A stretch of 64,000 nt of DNA from Mesorhizobium sp. B2-8-5 (GTDB taxonomy: Bacteria; Pseudomonadota; Alphaproteobacteria; Rhizobiales; Rhizobiaceae), in assembly GCF_006440675.2 (NCBI RefSeq), contig NZ_CP083951.1, positions 1,116,001-1,180,000 on the forward strand, read 5' to 3'. This document shows, piece by piece, positions 16,760 to 25,038 of this stretch. A program made the translations under genes and the position numbers. The first letter of the stretch is position 1. Each line of letters starts with the position of its first letter. The notes under the pieces are model-generated. The model searched no databases. It was given only the letters and a program-made list of their open reading frames with translations, and was not told the DNA's origin.

Positions 16760-17407
16760 TCACCCGCCCTGCTTGGTGGTGCTCGTGCCGAAATCGACCT
16801 TCGGCACCTGCATCTTGTCCTCTTCCACCGTGAAGTTGGCGTAAGGTTCGTTGGCGCGGAACCACAACGTCGCCCACAGCACCGACGGGAAGGTCTTCAG
16901 CGTCAGATTGTAGTCCCTGACCGCCTGGATGTAGTCGCGCCGCGCCACCGCGATGCGGTTCTCGGTGCCTTCGAGCTGCGCCTGCAACGCCAGGAAGTTC
17001 TGGTTTGCCTTGAGGTCGGGATAGGCTTCCGACACCGCGATCAGCCGCGACAGCGCGCTGGTCAGCCCGGCCTGGGCATCCTGGAACTTCTTCAGCGCCT
17101 CGGGATCCTTCAGCGTGTCGGGCGTCACCGTGATCTGCGTCGCCTTGGCGCGCGCCTGGACGACCGCATCGAGCGTATCCTTTTCATGCGAGGCATAGCC
17201 TTTCACCGTCTCGACCAGGTTCGGGATCAGGTCGGAACGGCGCTGATACTGGTTGAGCACCTCGCTCCAGGCCGCCTTGGCGTTCTCTTCCGCCGTCGGA
17301 ATGGTGTTGTAGCCGCAGCCGGCGAGCAGCGGCAGCACGAAAGCCATCATCAGGAAGGCAGGCAGATTGCGGAAGACGGAAGGTGGTGAGAGGCGCTCTG
17401 TAATCAT
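16760..17407 (-). CDS. lemA: LemA family lipoprotein
   Basis: 215 aa. A lipoprotein signal with lipobox LLAGC at about residues 27-31 is followed by the LemA coiled helical domain: YNTIPTAEENAKAAWSEVLN, QYQRRSDLIPNLVETVKGYA and TENRIAVARRDYIQAVRDYN. The start was set at the ATG at 17407 (MITERLSPP); upstream in-frame sequence is not LemA-like. It heads the lemA-TPM-TPM set on the minus strand, a common bacterial association. Confidence 0.93.
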   Translation of the reverse strand: MITERLSPPSVFRNLPAFLMMAFVLPLLAGCGYNTIPTAEENAKAAWSEVLNQYQRRSDLIPNLVETVKGYASHEKDTLDAVVQARAKATQITVTPDTLKDPEALKKFQDAQAGLTSALSRLIAVSEAYPDLKANQNFLALQAQLEGTENRIAVARRDYIQAVRDYNLTLKTFPSVLWATLWFRANEPYANFTVEEDKMQVPKVDFGTSTTKQGG

Positions 17408-17526
17408 GGTTGGTCCCTCGACAGAAGTTGCATGCGAAGCATTACCACAATCCACGCGTAAGAAAATGTCCGGCCGATGACGCCGATTCCGACGCGGGCG
17501 CGAGCCGCTGTGAATAGTCGAGCGAA

Positions 17527-17624
17527 CAGGATTCCCTCTCTTTGTTTGACGCAATTCCGGTCGGAAGGCCACGGCGAAGTCGCCGAGTCTAAACGCTTCG
17601 CACTTTTCCTGGAATTGCTCTAAG
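17527..17624. repeat. Dispersed intergenic repeat, family D, copy 3
   Basis: Contains TTTGTTTGACGCAATTCC, GGCCACGGCGAAGTCGCCGA and the terminal CACTTTTCCTGGAATTGCTC. It closely matches the 12.2-kb copy and partly the 1.1-kb copy. It lies in the divergent spacer between lemA and a small membrane protein gene. Confidence 0.75.
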
Positions 17625-17648
17625 CTCCGGGCAGGAAAGGGCAATTGC

Positions 17649-17900
17649 ATGGCCGAGCGCCGGGACGACGAGACCGAATCGCGCCGCATCCTCGAACGCG
17701 TGGCGCGCGAGACGGCGCCGGGCGGCGCGTCGTTCATCGCACGCACGGCGAAGGACGCGCGCGACCGTGTCACCGCCGCCGACGCCGACCGCGCCGATCC
17801 CATCGAATATTGGGGAACCCGCATTGGCCGAACGCTCGGTTTCGTCATTGCCATTGGGCTATTGGCCTGGCTGGTGTATGCCGCCACACGTGGCGGCTAG
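17649..17900 (+). CDS. Small single-pass membrane protein of unknown function
   Basis: 83 aa. The first about 50 residues are charged (MAERRDDETESRRILERVAR) with several Arg/Asp pairs. One transmembrane helix lies near the C-terminus (TLGFVIAIGLLAWLVYAAT), followed by RGG. It is 12 bp upstream of pdxY and probably co-transcribed with it. The ribosome site GGAAAGGGCAATTGC precedes the ATG. No family was recognised. Confidence 0.65.
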   Translation: MAERRDDETESRRILERVARETAPGGASFIARTAKDARDRVTAADADRADPIEYWGTRIGRTLGFVIAIGLLAWLVYAATRGG

Positions 17901-17912
17901 GATTCAGATTCC

Positions 17913-18797
17913 ATGAATGCAGAAAAAACCGACGCGCCGCGCGCGGTCATCGTCATCTCCAGCCATGTCGCCCGCGGTTCGGTCGGCAACCGCGCCGCGG
18001 TCTTTGCGCTGGAGACGCTGGGTTTCCCGGTCTGGGCAGTGCCCACCGTCATCCTGCCCTGGCATCCGGGCCACAGCCGGGCCACGCGCATCGTGCCGCC
18101 GCTCGATCAGTTCAAGGCGCTGATGGCCGATCTCGAGCGCGCGCCGTGGCTGGGCGAGGTAAGGGCCGTGCTTTCGGGCTATCTCGGCGAGGCCGGCCAG
18201 GCCGACGCGGTCGCCTCGCTGGTCGCCGCTGTCAAGGAAAGGACTCCGAACGCGCTTTACGTCTGCGACCCGGTTATGGGCGATTCCGGCGGGCTCTACG
18301 TGCCTGAACCGACGGCCGTTGCCATGCGCGACAAATTGATGCCGATCGCGGATATCGCGACGCCCAACCGCTATGAGCTGGAATGGATGGCGGGCGCGCC
18401 GCTGCCCGACATCAAGGCGGTCACGGCGGCGGCGCTTCATGCCGGCCCTTCGACTATGCTGGTGACCTCGGCACCCGCCATGATGATGGGCGGCACCGGC
18501 AATTTCCTGCTCGACGGCAGCCAGGCGCTGCTTGCCGAGCACCGCGTGATCGAGAAGCCGCCGAATGGGCTCGGCGACCTGACGGCCGCCGTCTATCTGG
18601 CGCGCGTTCTCTCCGGCCAGGCGCCGGTCAAGGCGCTGCAATCGACCACCGCCGCGGTCTACGAGATCCTCGCCCGCACCGCCAAGCGCGGCGGCGACGA
18701 GCTGCAGCTCGAAACCGACGCGCAGAGCCTGTCGCATCCGATGGCCATGGTGCAGCTGCGCCACCTGCTGCATCCGGGGCGGGACAAGCGGGCGTGA
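17913..18797 (+). CDS. pdxY: Pyridoxal kinase
   Basis: Phosphorylates pyridoxal to PLP in the vitamin B6 salvage pathway. 294 aa with the ribokinase-like fold: VISSHVARGSVGNRAAVFALETLG at the N-terminus, YVCDPVMGDSGGLYV in the middle (residues about 111-125) and the anion-hole region NGLGDLTAAVYLARVL near 212. The family's usual GTGD is GLGD here; the catalytic Asp is kept. Its stop overlaps the GTG start of the DUF429 gene. Confidence 0.9.
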   Translation: MNAEKTDAPRAVIVISSHVARGSVGNRAAVFALETLGFPVWAVPTVILPWHPGHSRATRIVPPLDQFKALMADLERAPWLGEVRAVLSGYLGEAGQADAVASLVAAVKERTPNALYVCDPVMGDSGGLYVPEPTAVAMRDKLMPIADIATPNRYELEWMAGAPLPDIKAVTAAALHAGPSTMLVTSAPAMMMGGTGNFLLDGSQALLAEHRVIEKPPNGLGDLTAAVYLARVLSGQAPVKALQSTTAAVYEILARTAKRGGDELQLETDAQSLSHPMAMVQLRHLLHPGRDKRA

Positions 18798-19558
18798 CGC
18801 CAGACGGCGGCCTGGCCGGCGTCGACGGCTGCAAGGCCGGCTGGATCGCCGTCCACCGCGAAACGGGCGTCGCGCCGTCGGTTTCGGTCTTCCCGAGCTT
18901 CCAGTCGCTGCTCGACGCGCTGCCGAATGCCACCATCGCCGTCGACATGCCGATCGGCTTGCCGGATTTTTCGCGCAAGGGCGGCCGCGGGCCGGAAGCG
19001 CTGGTGCGGCCGCTGCTCGGGGCGCGGCAATCGAGCGTGTTCGCCATCCCCTCCCGAGCGGCGCTCTATGCCGACACCAGCGACTTCACCACGATCGAGG
19101 CCTGGTATGCGGCGCACCGGCTGGCAAGCGCGGTGGCGATGGAGACCTCCGACCCGCCGCGCGGCGTTTCGATCCAGGCCTTCGGTATTTTCTCGAAGAT
19201 ACGCGAGATCGACCAGTTGGTGATCGCACGGCCCGATTTGCGTCGCCGCATCTTCGAATCGCATCCGGAAATGGCGTTCTGCCGGCTGAATGGCGGCACG
19301 GCGATGGCCTTGCCGAAGAAGATCAAGGGCGCGGTCAACCCGGCCGGCATGGAGGAGCGCAAGGCGCTGCTTTGCCGGCATGGCTACGAGAAAGCCTTTC
19401 TCGACCAGGCAGCGCCACGAGGCGCCGCGAGCGACGATTTCCTCGACGCGGCGGCAATGATGCTGATTGCCGGGCGGATCGCCAGCGGCGAGGCGCGGCC
19501 GTCGCCCGATCCGCCGCTGGCCGACCGTTTCGGCATCCCCGTTGCCATCTGGGCGTGA
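18794..19558 (+). CDS. DUF429 family protein
   Basis: 254 aa from a GTG at 18794 that overlaps the pdxY stop (GTGA), which favours translational coupling. The DUF429 hallmarks are LAGVDGCKAGWIAV at the start, AVDMPIGLPDFSRKGGRGPE near residue 50, ESHPEMAFCRLNGG near 155 and a C-terminal DDFLDAAAMMLIAGRI. The conserved acidic residues suggest a nuclease-like RNase H fold, but the function is unknown. Confidence 0.85.
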   Translation: MTPDGGLAGVDGCKAGWIAVHRETGVAPSVSVFPSFQSLLDALPNATIAVDMPIGLPDFSRKGGRGPEALVRPLLGARQSSVFAIPSRAALYADTSDFTTIEAWYAAHRLASAVAMETSDPPRGVSIQAFGIFSKIREIDQLVIARPDLRRRIFESHPEMAFCRLNGGTAMALPKKIKGAVNPAGMEERKALLCRHGYEKAFLDQAAPRGAASDDFLDAAAMMLIAGRIASGEARPSPDPPLADRFGIPVAIWA

Positions 19559-19644
19559 CGCATATCGGGCCGAGCCATGATTGCCGCAACGATTGCGACG
19601 CAGCGATCCGCAATTCGGCATTGCCCGCGACCGGCTTTTGCCGT

Positions 19645-19698
19645 TAGAGCCTTTTTCCATCGCAACGAGCTGCCGCCTCAACCTCCGGAAAGGCTCTA
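19645..19698. repeat. 10-bp perfect inverted repeat before the carbonic anhydrase gene
   Basis: TAGAGCCTTT (19645-19654) and AAAGGCTCTA (19689-19698) are exact inverted repeats separated by 34 nt. The structure lies just 7 bp upstream of the carbonic anhydrase ATG, so in RNA it would be a 5'-leader hairpin next to the ribosome site. It could also be a small mobile palindrome. Confidence 0.55.
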
Positions 19699-19705
19699 GC
19701 CGCCA

Positions 19706-20347
19706 ATGCCCCATCTGCCCGAGCACCTGCTGAACGGCTACCGCAACTTCATGACCGGTCGCTATCCTACCGAAAGCGACCGCTACCGCTCGCTGGCGCG
19801 GGAAGGCCAGGCGCCGGAGACGATGATCGTCGCCTGCTGCGATTCCCGCTCGGCCCCGGAAGCGATCTTCGATGCAGGGCCGGGCGAGCTCTTCGTGCTG
19901 CGCAATGTCGGCAATCTGGTGCCGCCCTATGAGCCGGACGGCGAGTTCCATTCGACCTCGGCCGCGCTCGAATTCGCCGTGCAGAGCCTCAAGGTGAAGA
20001 ACATCGTGGTGATGGGACACGGCCGCTGCGGCGGCATTCGCGCCGCGCTCGACACCAATGCGGCGCCGCTGTCGCCCGGCGATTTCATCGGCAAATGGAT
20101 GAGCCTGATCGCGCCAGCCGCCGAGACGGTGGCTGCCAGCACGATGATGACGGCGACGGAGCGCCAGACGGCGCTGGAGCGCATCTCCATCCGCTATTCG
20201 ATCGCCAATCTCAGGACCTTTCCCTGCGTCTCGATCCTCGAAGGCAAGGGACGGCTCTCGCTGCACGGCGCCTGGTTCGACATCTCGACCGGGGAGCTCT
20301 GGGTGATGAACAAGGACACCGGCGATTTCGAGCGGCCGGAGCTGTGA
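19706..20347 (+). CDS. Beta-class carbonic anhydrase
   Basis: Zinc enzyme interconverting CO2 and bicarbonate. 213 aa. Zinc ligands are visible as CCDSR (Cys with the Asp/Arg dyad, near residue 47) and GHGRCGG (His and Cys, near 106-110). VLRNVGNLVPPYEPDGEFHST between them is typical. No signal peptide, so it is cytoplasmic. It is followed 10 bp later by a small secreted protein gene. Confidence 0.95.
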   Translation: MPHLPEHLLNGYRNFMTGRYPTESDRYRSLAREGQAPETMIVACCDSRSAPEAIFDAGPGELFVLRNVGNLVPPYEPDGEFHSTSAALEFAVQSLKVKNIVVMGHGRCGGIRAALDTNAAPLSPGDFIGKWMSLIAPAAETVAASTMMTATERQTALERISIRYSIANLRTFPCVSILEGKGRLSLHGAWFDISTGELWVMNKDTGDFERPEL

Positions 20348-20357
20348 CGGAGGGATA

Positions 20358-20774
20358 ATGCCCCGGAGCCGGTGGAAGGTCTTTCTCGCGGCGACGCTGC
20401 TCATATCCACGATCGCCCGCGCCAGCGCCGATGACGGCGCCATCATCGATCGCTGGTACTCGGCGCTGCTGGTCGCCGACCGCACCGAATTGTCCGACCT
20501 GCTTGCCGACGACGTGCGCATGAAGCTCGACGACATCGGTGTCGTCCAGACCAAACAGGACTTCATCGCCTCGATCGACGAATGGCAGGGCGCGGTCGCG
20601 GGCGCCGCGATCCGCCACCGCGTCGAAAGGAGCGAGAACGGCGAGACCACGGTGCTCGCTTGCTACGACTTCCCCAGCAACGACACGCTGATGCGCGAGA
20701 CCTTCGCCGTCGCCGGTGGCCGCATCGTCGCCAGCACCCAGACGGCGGTGGCGCAAGATTGCAGCGCCTATTGA
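20358..20774 (+). CDS. Secreted SnoaL/NTF2-like protein
   Basis: 138 aa. A signal peptide (KVFLAATLLISTIARASA) is followed by one NTF2-like domain: DDGAIIDRWYSALLVADRTELSDLLADDV is the typical N-terminal helix and strand, and the end TFAVAGGRIVASTQTAVAQDC closes the cone. No catalytic set can be assigned. It is likely co-transcribed with the carbonic anhydrase. Confidence 0.65.
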   Translation: MPRSRWKVFLAATLLISTIARASADDGAIIDRWYSALLVADRTELSDLLADDVRMKLDDIGVVQTKQDFIASIDEWQGAVAGAAIRHRVERSENGETTVLACYDFPSNDTLMRETFAVAGGRIVASTQTAVAQDCSAY

Positions 20775-20861
20775 GGCGAAGCCCGAGTTGCGCCGTACGC
20801 GACACCGCCCTACATCCGGGGCTGCCCTCCGCCTATCGAAACTCCCCGATTGGATCTGCCC

Positions 20862-22910
20862 ATGTCAAAAACCGTCGATCTCGCTGCCCATCCGCTGACC
20901 GTCTGGCAGGGGCCGCTCGGCCTGCCGGATTTCTCGCGCATCGGCGACGATGATTTCGGGCCGGTCTTCGACGCGGCGCTCGAGGCGCACCAGGCCGAGA
21001 TCGACGCGATCGCCGGCAACAGCGAGACGCCGACCGTCGAGAACACGCTGGCAGCGCTCGAACTCGCGGGTGAGGCGCTCGACCATGTCTCGTCAATCTT
21101 CTGGTGCCGCGCCGGCGCCCACACCAACGACACGATCCAGGCGATGGAGCGCGAGGTTTCGCCGAAGATGTCGCGGCATTTCTCGGCGATCTCGATGAAC
21201 GAAAAACTATTTGCCCGCATCGACGATCTTTACCAGCGGCGCGACAGCCTCAAGCTCGATGCCGAAACGCTGCGCGTGCTGGAGAAGACCTGGAAGGGCT
21301 TTGTCCGGTCGGGCGCGAAACTCGACGCCCATGGCAAGAAACGGCTCGCGGCCATCAATGAGGAGCTTTCCTCGCTCGGCACCAAATTCGGCCAGAACGT
21401 GCTGGCCGACGAGCGCGACTGGGCGCTGTTCCTCGACCAAGCCGATCTTGCCGGCCTGCCGGACTTTTTGAAAAGCGCCATGGCCGAAGCGGCCGAGATC
21501 CGCGGCCAGAAGGGCCGCTATGCGGTGACGTTGTCGCGCTCGATCTATGAGCCGTTCTCGACCTTTTCCGAGCGCCGCGACCTGCGCGAGATTGCGTTCA
21601 AAGCCTTCATCATGCGCGGCCAGAATGGCGGTGCCTCCGACAACACCGATGTCGTGCGCGACATGCTGAAGCTGCGCGCCGAGAAGGCGAAGCTGCTGGG
21701 CTACGGCTCGTTCGCGGCGCTCAAGCTCGACGACACGATGGCCAAGACGCCGAAGGCCGTGCACGACCTGCTCGATCCCGTGTGGGAGAAGGCGCTGGAA
21801 AAGGCCGCCGCCGACCAGAAGGAGCTGGAACGGCTGGCTACCGAGGCGGGCAGCAACGAGAAATTCGCGGCGTGGGACTGGCGCTTCTACCAGGAAAAGC
21901 TACGCGCCGAGAAATTCGCATTCGACGAGGCGGAGCTGAAGCCCTACCTGCAGCTTGAGCGGGTCATCGAGGCCTGCTTCGACGTCGCCACCAAACTGTT
22001 CGGCATCACCTTCGAGGAGAAGAAGGGCATCGCCGCCTGGCATCCCGATGCGCGTGTCTTCGTGGTCAAGAATGCCGACGGCAGCGAGCGCGGCCTGTTC
22101 CTGGCCGACTATTTCGCGAGGCCCTCAAAACGCTCCGGCGCGTGGATGAGCGCGCTGCGGTCCGGCTATAAACTCGGTCATGGCGTCAAGCCGGTCATCT
22201 ACAACATCATGAATTTCGCCAAGCCGCCGGCCGGCGAGGCAGCACTTCTGTCGGTCGACGAGGCAAAGACGCTGTTCCACGAGTTCGGCCATGCGCTGCA
22301 CGGCATGCTGACCGACGTCACCTGGCCGTCGGTTTCGGGCACGTCGGTCAGCCGCGATTTCGTCGAATTGCCTTCGCAACTATACGAGCATTGGCTGACG
22401 GTGCCCGCGGTGCTGGAAAAGCACGCGCTGCACGTCAAGACCGGCAAGCCGATGCCGAAGGCGCTGCTCGACAAGATGCTCGCCACCCGCACATTCGGCG
22501 CCGGCTTCGCCACGGTCGAGTTCACCGCCTCGGCGCTGGTCGACATGGCCTATCACGCGCGGCCGGACGCGCCTGCCGAGCCGCTTCGATACGAAGCCGA
22601 GACGCTTGAAAAGCTGCATATGCCCGACACGATCGCGATGCGCCATCGCACCCCGCATTTCGGCCATGTCTTCGCCGGCGACGGCTATTCAGCCGGCTAC
22701 TATTCCTACATGTGGTCGGAAGTGCTCGACGCCGATGCCTTCGCGGCTTTCGAGGAGACGGGCGATCCCTTCAACCCGGCGCTCGCCGAGCGGCTGCGGA
22801 AGAACATCTATGCCGCCGGCGGCTCGAAGGACCCGGAGGAGCTCTACACGGCGTTTCGGGGGAAAATGCCCTCGCCGGAAGCGATGATGGTGAAGCGGGG
22901 GTTGGCGTGA
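20862..22910 (+). CDS. M3-family metallopeptidase (oligopeptidase A / dipeptidyl carboxypeptidase type)
   Basis: About 682 aa. Zinc peptidase that degrades short peptides in the cytoplasm. The catalytic motif HEFGHALHG is at about residues 469-477, preceded by LLSVDEAKTLF, and the downstream third-ligand region FVELPSQLYEHW is intact. The C-terminal HVFAGDGYSAGYYSYMWSEV carries the substrate-binding Tyr cluster. The ATG at 20862 is preferred over an in-frame TTG at 20850. It is longer than peptide-length regulation genes and matches the normal family size. Confidence 0.93.
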   Translation: MSKTVDLAAHPLTVWQGPLGLPDFSRIGDDDFGPVFDAALEAHQAEIDAIAGNSETPTVENTLAALELAGEALDHVSSIFWCRAGAHTNDTIQAMEREVSPKMSRHFSAISMNEKLFARIDDLYQRRDSLKLDAETLRVLEKTWKGFVRSGAKLDAHGKKRLAAINEELSSLGTKFGQNVLADERDWALFLDQADLAGLPDFLKSAMAEAAEIRGQKGRYAVTLSRSIYEPFSTFSERRDLREIAFKAFIMRGQNGGASDNTDVVRDMLKLRAEKAKLLGYGSFAALKLDDTMAKTPKAVHDLLDPVWEKALEKAAADQKELERLATEAGSNEKFAAWDWRFYQEKLRAEKFAFDEAELKPYLQLERVIEACFDVATKLFGITFEEKKGIAAWHPDARVFVVKNADGSERGLFLADYFARPSKRSGAWMSALRSGYKLGHGVKPVIYNIMNFAKPPAGEAALLSVDEAKTLFHEFGHALHGMLTDVTWPSVSGTSVSRDFVELPSQLYEHWLTVPAVLEKHALHVKTGKPMPKALLDKMLATRTFGAGFATVEFTASALVDMAYHARPDAPAEPLRYEAETLEKLHMPDTIAMRHRTPHFGHVFAGDGYSAGYYSYMWSEVLDADAFAAFEETGDPFNPALAERLRKNIYAAGGSKDPEELYTAFRGKMPSPEAMMVKRGLA

Positions 22911-22914
22911 TTGG

Positions 22915-22962
22915 CTAATCTCCCACAAGGGGGGAGATGGCCGGCAGGCCAGAGGGGGGGCG
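22915..22962 (+). repeat. Palindromic family B half element
   Basis: TAATCTCCCACAAGGGGGGA followed by GGCCGGCAGGCCAGAGGGGG is one arm of family B. The opposite arm lies at 23495, beyond the family A pair and the broken GIY-YIG gene. The two arms face in the reverse sense to copy 1. Confidence 0.8.
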
Positions 22963-22983
22963 CTGTCCCGGCAGCCCATCCTT

Positions 22984-23073
22984 CGTCATTCTAGGGCGGA
23001 GCAAGGAGCGAAGCGACGCGCGCAGACCCTAGAATCCATGCCGTGACGGTTGAGCGCCGCCACGGTCCAGAAC
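22984..23073 (+). repeat. Palindromic repeat family A, intact reference copy
   Basis: The intact form reads CGTCATTCTAGGGCGGAGC, then GCGCAGACCCTAGAATCCAT, GCCGTGACGG and GCCACGGTCCAGAAC. The ends CATTCTAGGG and CCCTAGAATC are inverted and form a hairpin. It holds GAATCCATGCC (23032-23042), exactly the target predicted for the IS110 bridge RNA. Confidence 0.85.
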
Positions 23074-23075
23074 GC

Positions 23076-23336
23076 TCACCAGCCAATTCCGCGAAACAGC
23101 TCGAACCATTCCGGGTTGCTCTTCTCGGTCAAGTCGACCTTCCATTGGCGCGGCCAGCGTTTCAATGACGTCTCACGCTGGATGGCATCGGTGATGTCGA
23201 AATGCTCTTCGTACCAGACCAGGCGCTGCACACCGTAATGGCCGGTGAAACTGGAGCCTTGGCCGGTCTTGTGCTCGGGCATGCGGCGAGCAAGGTCATT
23301 GGTGACACCAATATAGATCGTGCCGCCTTTCTGTCA
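23076..23336 (-). pseudogene. GIY-YIG endonuclease-like gene, 5' end broken
   Basis: The conserved part reads GGTIYIGVTNDLARR, then the EHKTGQGSSFTGHYGV, LVWYEEHFD and KRWPRQWKVDLTEKSNPEW segments of the small GIY-YIG (UPF0213/YhbQ-like) family. The family's first strand normally carries the first Tyr and about ten residues upstream. Here an in-frame TGA lies five codons before GTIYIG, and no start precedes it in frame. An ATG at 23282 would delete the GIY-YIG motif. A one-base shift near an AGAAAGGCGG run could explain the damage. Confidence 0.65.
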
Positions 23337-23398
23337 TGTGGCGAGCTTACCTGGCGCTACTACCAACGGCTATTCTGGGTCGTTGCATTCTATGGCCA

Positions 23399-23463
23399 AT
23401 GTCACGGCATGGATTCTAGGGTCTGCGCGCGTCGCTTCGCTCCTTGCTCCGCCCTAGAATGAC
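23399..23463 (-). repeat. Palindromic repeat family A, inverted copy
   Basis: GTCACGGCATGGATTCTAGG through GCCCTAGAATGACG, the reverse complement of the copy at 22984. It forms with that copy an inverted pair about 330 bp apart around the broken GIY-YIG gene. It contains GGCATGGATTC (23406-23416), an exact IS110 target on the minus strand. Confidence 0.85.
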
Positions 23464-23481
23464 GAAGGAGGCGTCGGCGCT

Positions 23482-25014
23482 CTACGGGAGGCGAACCCCC
23501 TCTGGCCTGCCGGGCATCTGTCCCACAAGGGGGGAGATTGGCAGTTTCCACGGATCCGCGACCCTCGGCCAGATCGGCCTCGTCAGCTTCCTGTAATCCG
23601 TCTTCGCCGGATTGCTCGGATAGGAACTCGGTGCCGCGACGTAGATGATCTCGGCGGCGATCGGCGCGAAGCCGGCGTAGAAATGGTTGGTCGACTTGAT
23701 CAGCAGGATGTCTTTCGCCAGCGGATCGATGCCGACGTTGGAAAAGATATCCGGCTCGAAGGTCTGGGTGCGGTTTGTGTTCAAGATGATTTCGACCTCG
23801 GTGCCTTCGATGCGCACAACGGCCGAAGGTCCCAGCGTCACGCGGCTCGGGCCGAAGCTCTGCCAGCCCTCATTGGTGGTCTTCAGCACCGTGACGCGGG
23901 CGTCGATCGGCTCGCCGGCCTGAGGCCCGGCCTTGCCGCCGAAGCGCAGGTCGATGACCGCGCCTTCGCCGGCCGCATGGCAGAAGGTGACCGCGATCGG
24001 ATCCCAGATCGTCGCCACGCCGACCTTGTCGATTCCGCGCTCAAGCAGCTCGCGCAGCACGATCGTGCCGTCGCCCGGCACGCCGCCGCCCGGATTGTCC
24101 CAGATGTCGGCGATCACGACCGGCTTGTCCTGGCGCTCGGCCCGCACAGCCAGCGCCTTCTCTATGCCTGCCGAGGCGGAAAGCATCGTCATCGCCGTCT
24201 TTTCACGCAAGGCGTAGAGTTCGCGCCCCAGCGTTTCCGCGAGCTTGTCGCCCTTTTCCTTGTCGTTGTCGGTGACGACCAGGATGCGCGTGCCCATCTC
24301 CGGCACGTCGGCGGCCATGAAGCCGTGGATGACCGAGACCGACAGCACGCCGTCCTTGCCATGCAGCGCCTTGATCCTGTCGACGAAGGAGCGCATCGGC
24401 TCGCGGCTGGTTGGCAGCACCTGGATCATGCGGCAGTCGAAGGTCGAGATCACCGGCTTGATCTCGCCGCGCGCCGCGGCAAGGCCAAGCTCGACGACGT
24501 GCTCGCCGCGCTCGTAGAAATCGGTGTGTGGGAATTCGAGGAAATAGGCCATGACATTGCAGGCCGCGACGCGTTTCGGCGTCAGGTGGCTGTGCGGATC
24601 GAACTCGGAGGCGATCACCACCTTTGGGCCGACGATGGCGCGCACGCGTTCCAGCAGATCGCCTTCACAATCATCATAGCCTTGCGCGACCATGGCGCCA
24701 TGCAGGCCGAGGATCACCGCATCGACCGGCAGCGCGGCCTTGAGCTGATCGAGGATCTCGTCGCGCAGCGCCTCATAGGTCTGGCGCTGCACGAGGCCGC
24801 CGGGCTCCGCCCAGGTGGCGGTGCCTTCGATGACCGTCAATCCTTCCCTGGCCGCGCGTTTGCGTAAAGCCACGATCGGCGAGGAGCAGAGCGTCGGCGT
24901 CTCGGGGTGCTTGCCCGGACCGGCATAGAAGGCCATCTCGAACGAGGCCCGGTCGGTCGGCACCGGCGAGAAGGTGTTGGTTTCCGTCGCCAGCGAGGCG
25001 GTGAAGATGCGCAT
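23482..25014 (-). CDS. M81-family metallopeptidase (MlrC / microcystinase C-like)
   Basis: 510 aa. The MlrC N-domain starts MRIFTASLATETNTFSPVPT, with the metal-site features GLHGAMVAQGYDDCEGDLL and SEFDPHSH; the C-domain holds ADIWDNPGGGVPGDGT and KSTNHFYAGF. Family members are zinc peptidases best known from microcystin breakdown, but in rhizobia they occur in ABC-transporter clusters with unknown substrates. The last about 20 residues (from about WKLPISP) are encoded by a family B palindrome, so the native end is altered. Last gene of the minus-strand cluster with MalEFG-like proteins. Confidence 0.85.
   Translation of the reverse strand: MRIFTASLATETNTFSPVPTDRASFEMAFYAGPGKHPETPTLCSSPIVALRKRAAREGLTVIEGTATWAEPGGLVQRQTYEALRDEILDQLKAALPVDAVILGLHGAMVAQGYDDCEGDLLERVRAIVGPKVVIASEFDPHSHLTPKRVAACNVMAYFLEFPHTDFYERGEHVVELGLAAARGEIKPVISTFDCRMIQVLPTSREPMRSFVDRIKALHGKDGVLSVSVIHGFMAADVPEMGTRILVVTDNDKEKGDKLAETLGRELYALREKTAMTMLSASAGIEKALAVRAERQDKPVVIADIWDNPGGGVPGDGTIVLRELLERGIDKVGVATIWDPIAVTFCHAAGEGAVIDLRFGGKAGPQAGEPIDARVTVLKTTNEGWQSFGPSRVTLGPSAVVRIEGTEVEIILNTNRTQTFEPDIFSNVGIDPLAKDILLIKSTNHFYAGFAPIAAEIIYVAAPSSYPSNPAKTDYRKLTRPIWPRVADPWKLPISPLVGQMPGRPEGVRLP
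23495..23541 (-). repeat. Palindromic family B half element overlapping the mlrC 3' end
   Basis: CCCCCTCTGGCCTGCCGGGC followed by TCCCACAAGGGGGGAGATTG matches an arm of family B. It provides the C-terminal codons and the neighbourhood of the stop of the M81 peptidase gene. Confidence 0.8.
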
Positions 25015-25038
25015 GAACGCTCCGTAGCGGAATATCGG

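Noticed and set aside
22984-23463. Possible CRISPR-like array
   Set aside because: Only two copies in inverted orientation with a gene remnant between them; no regular spacing or cas genes.
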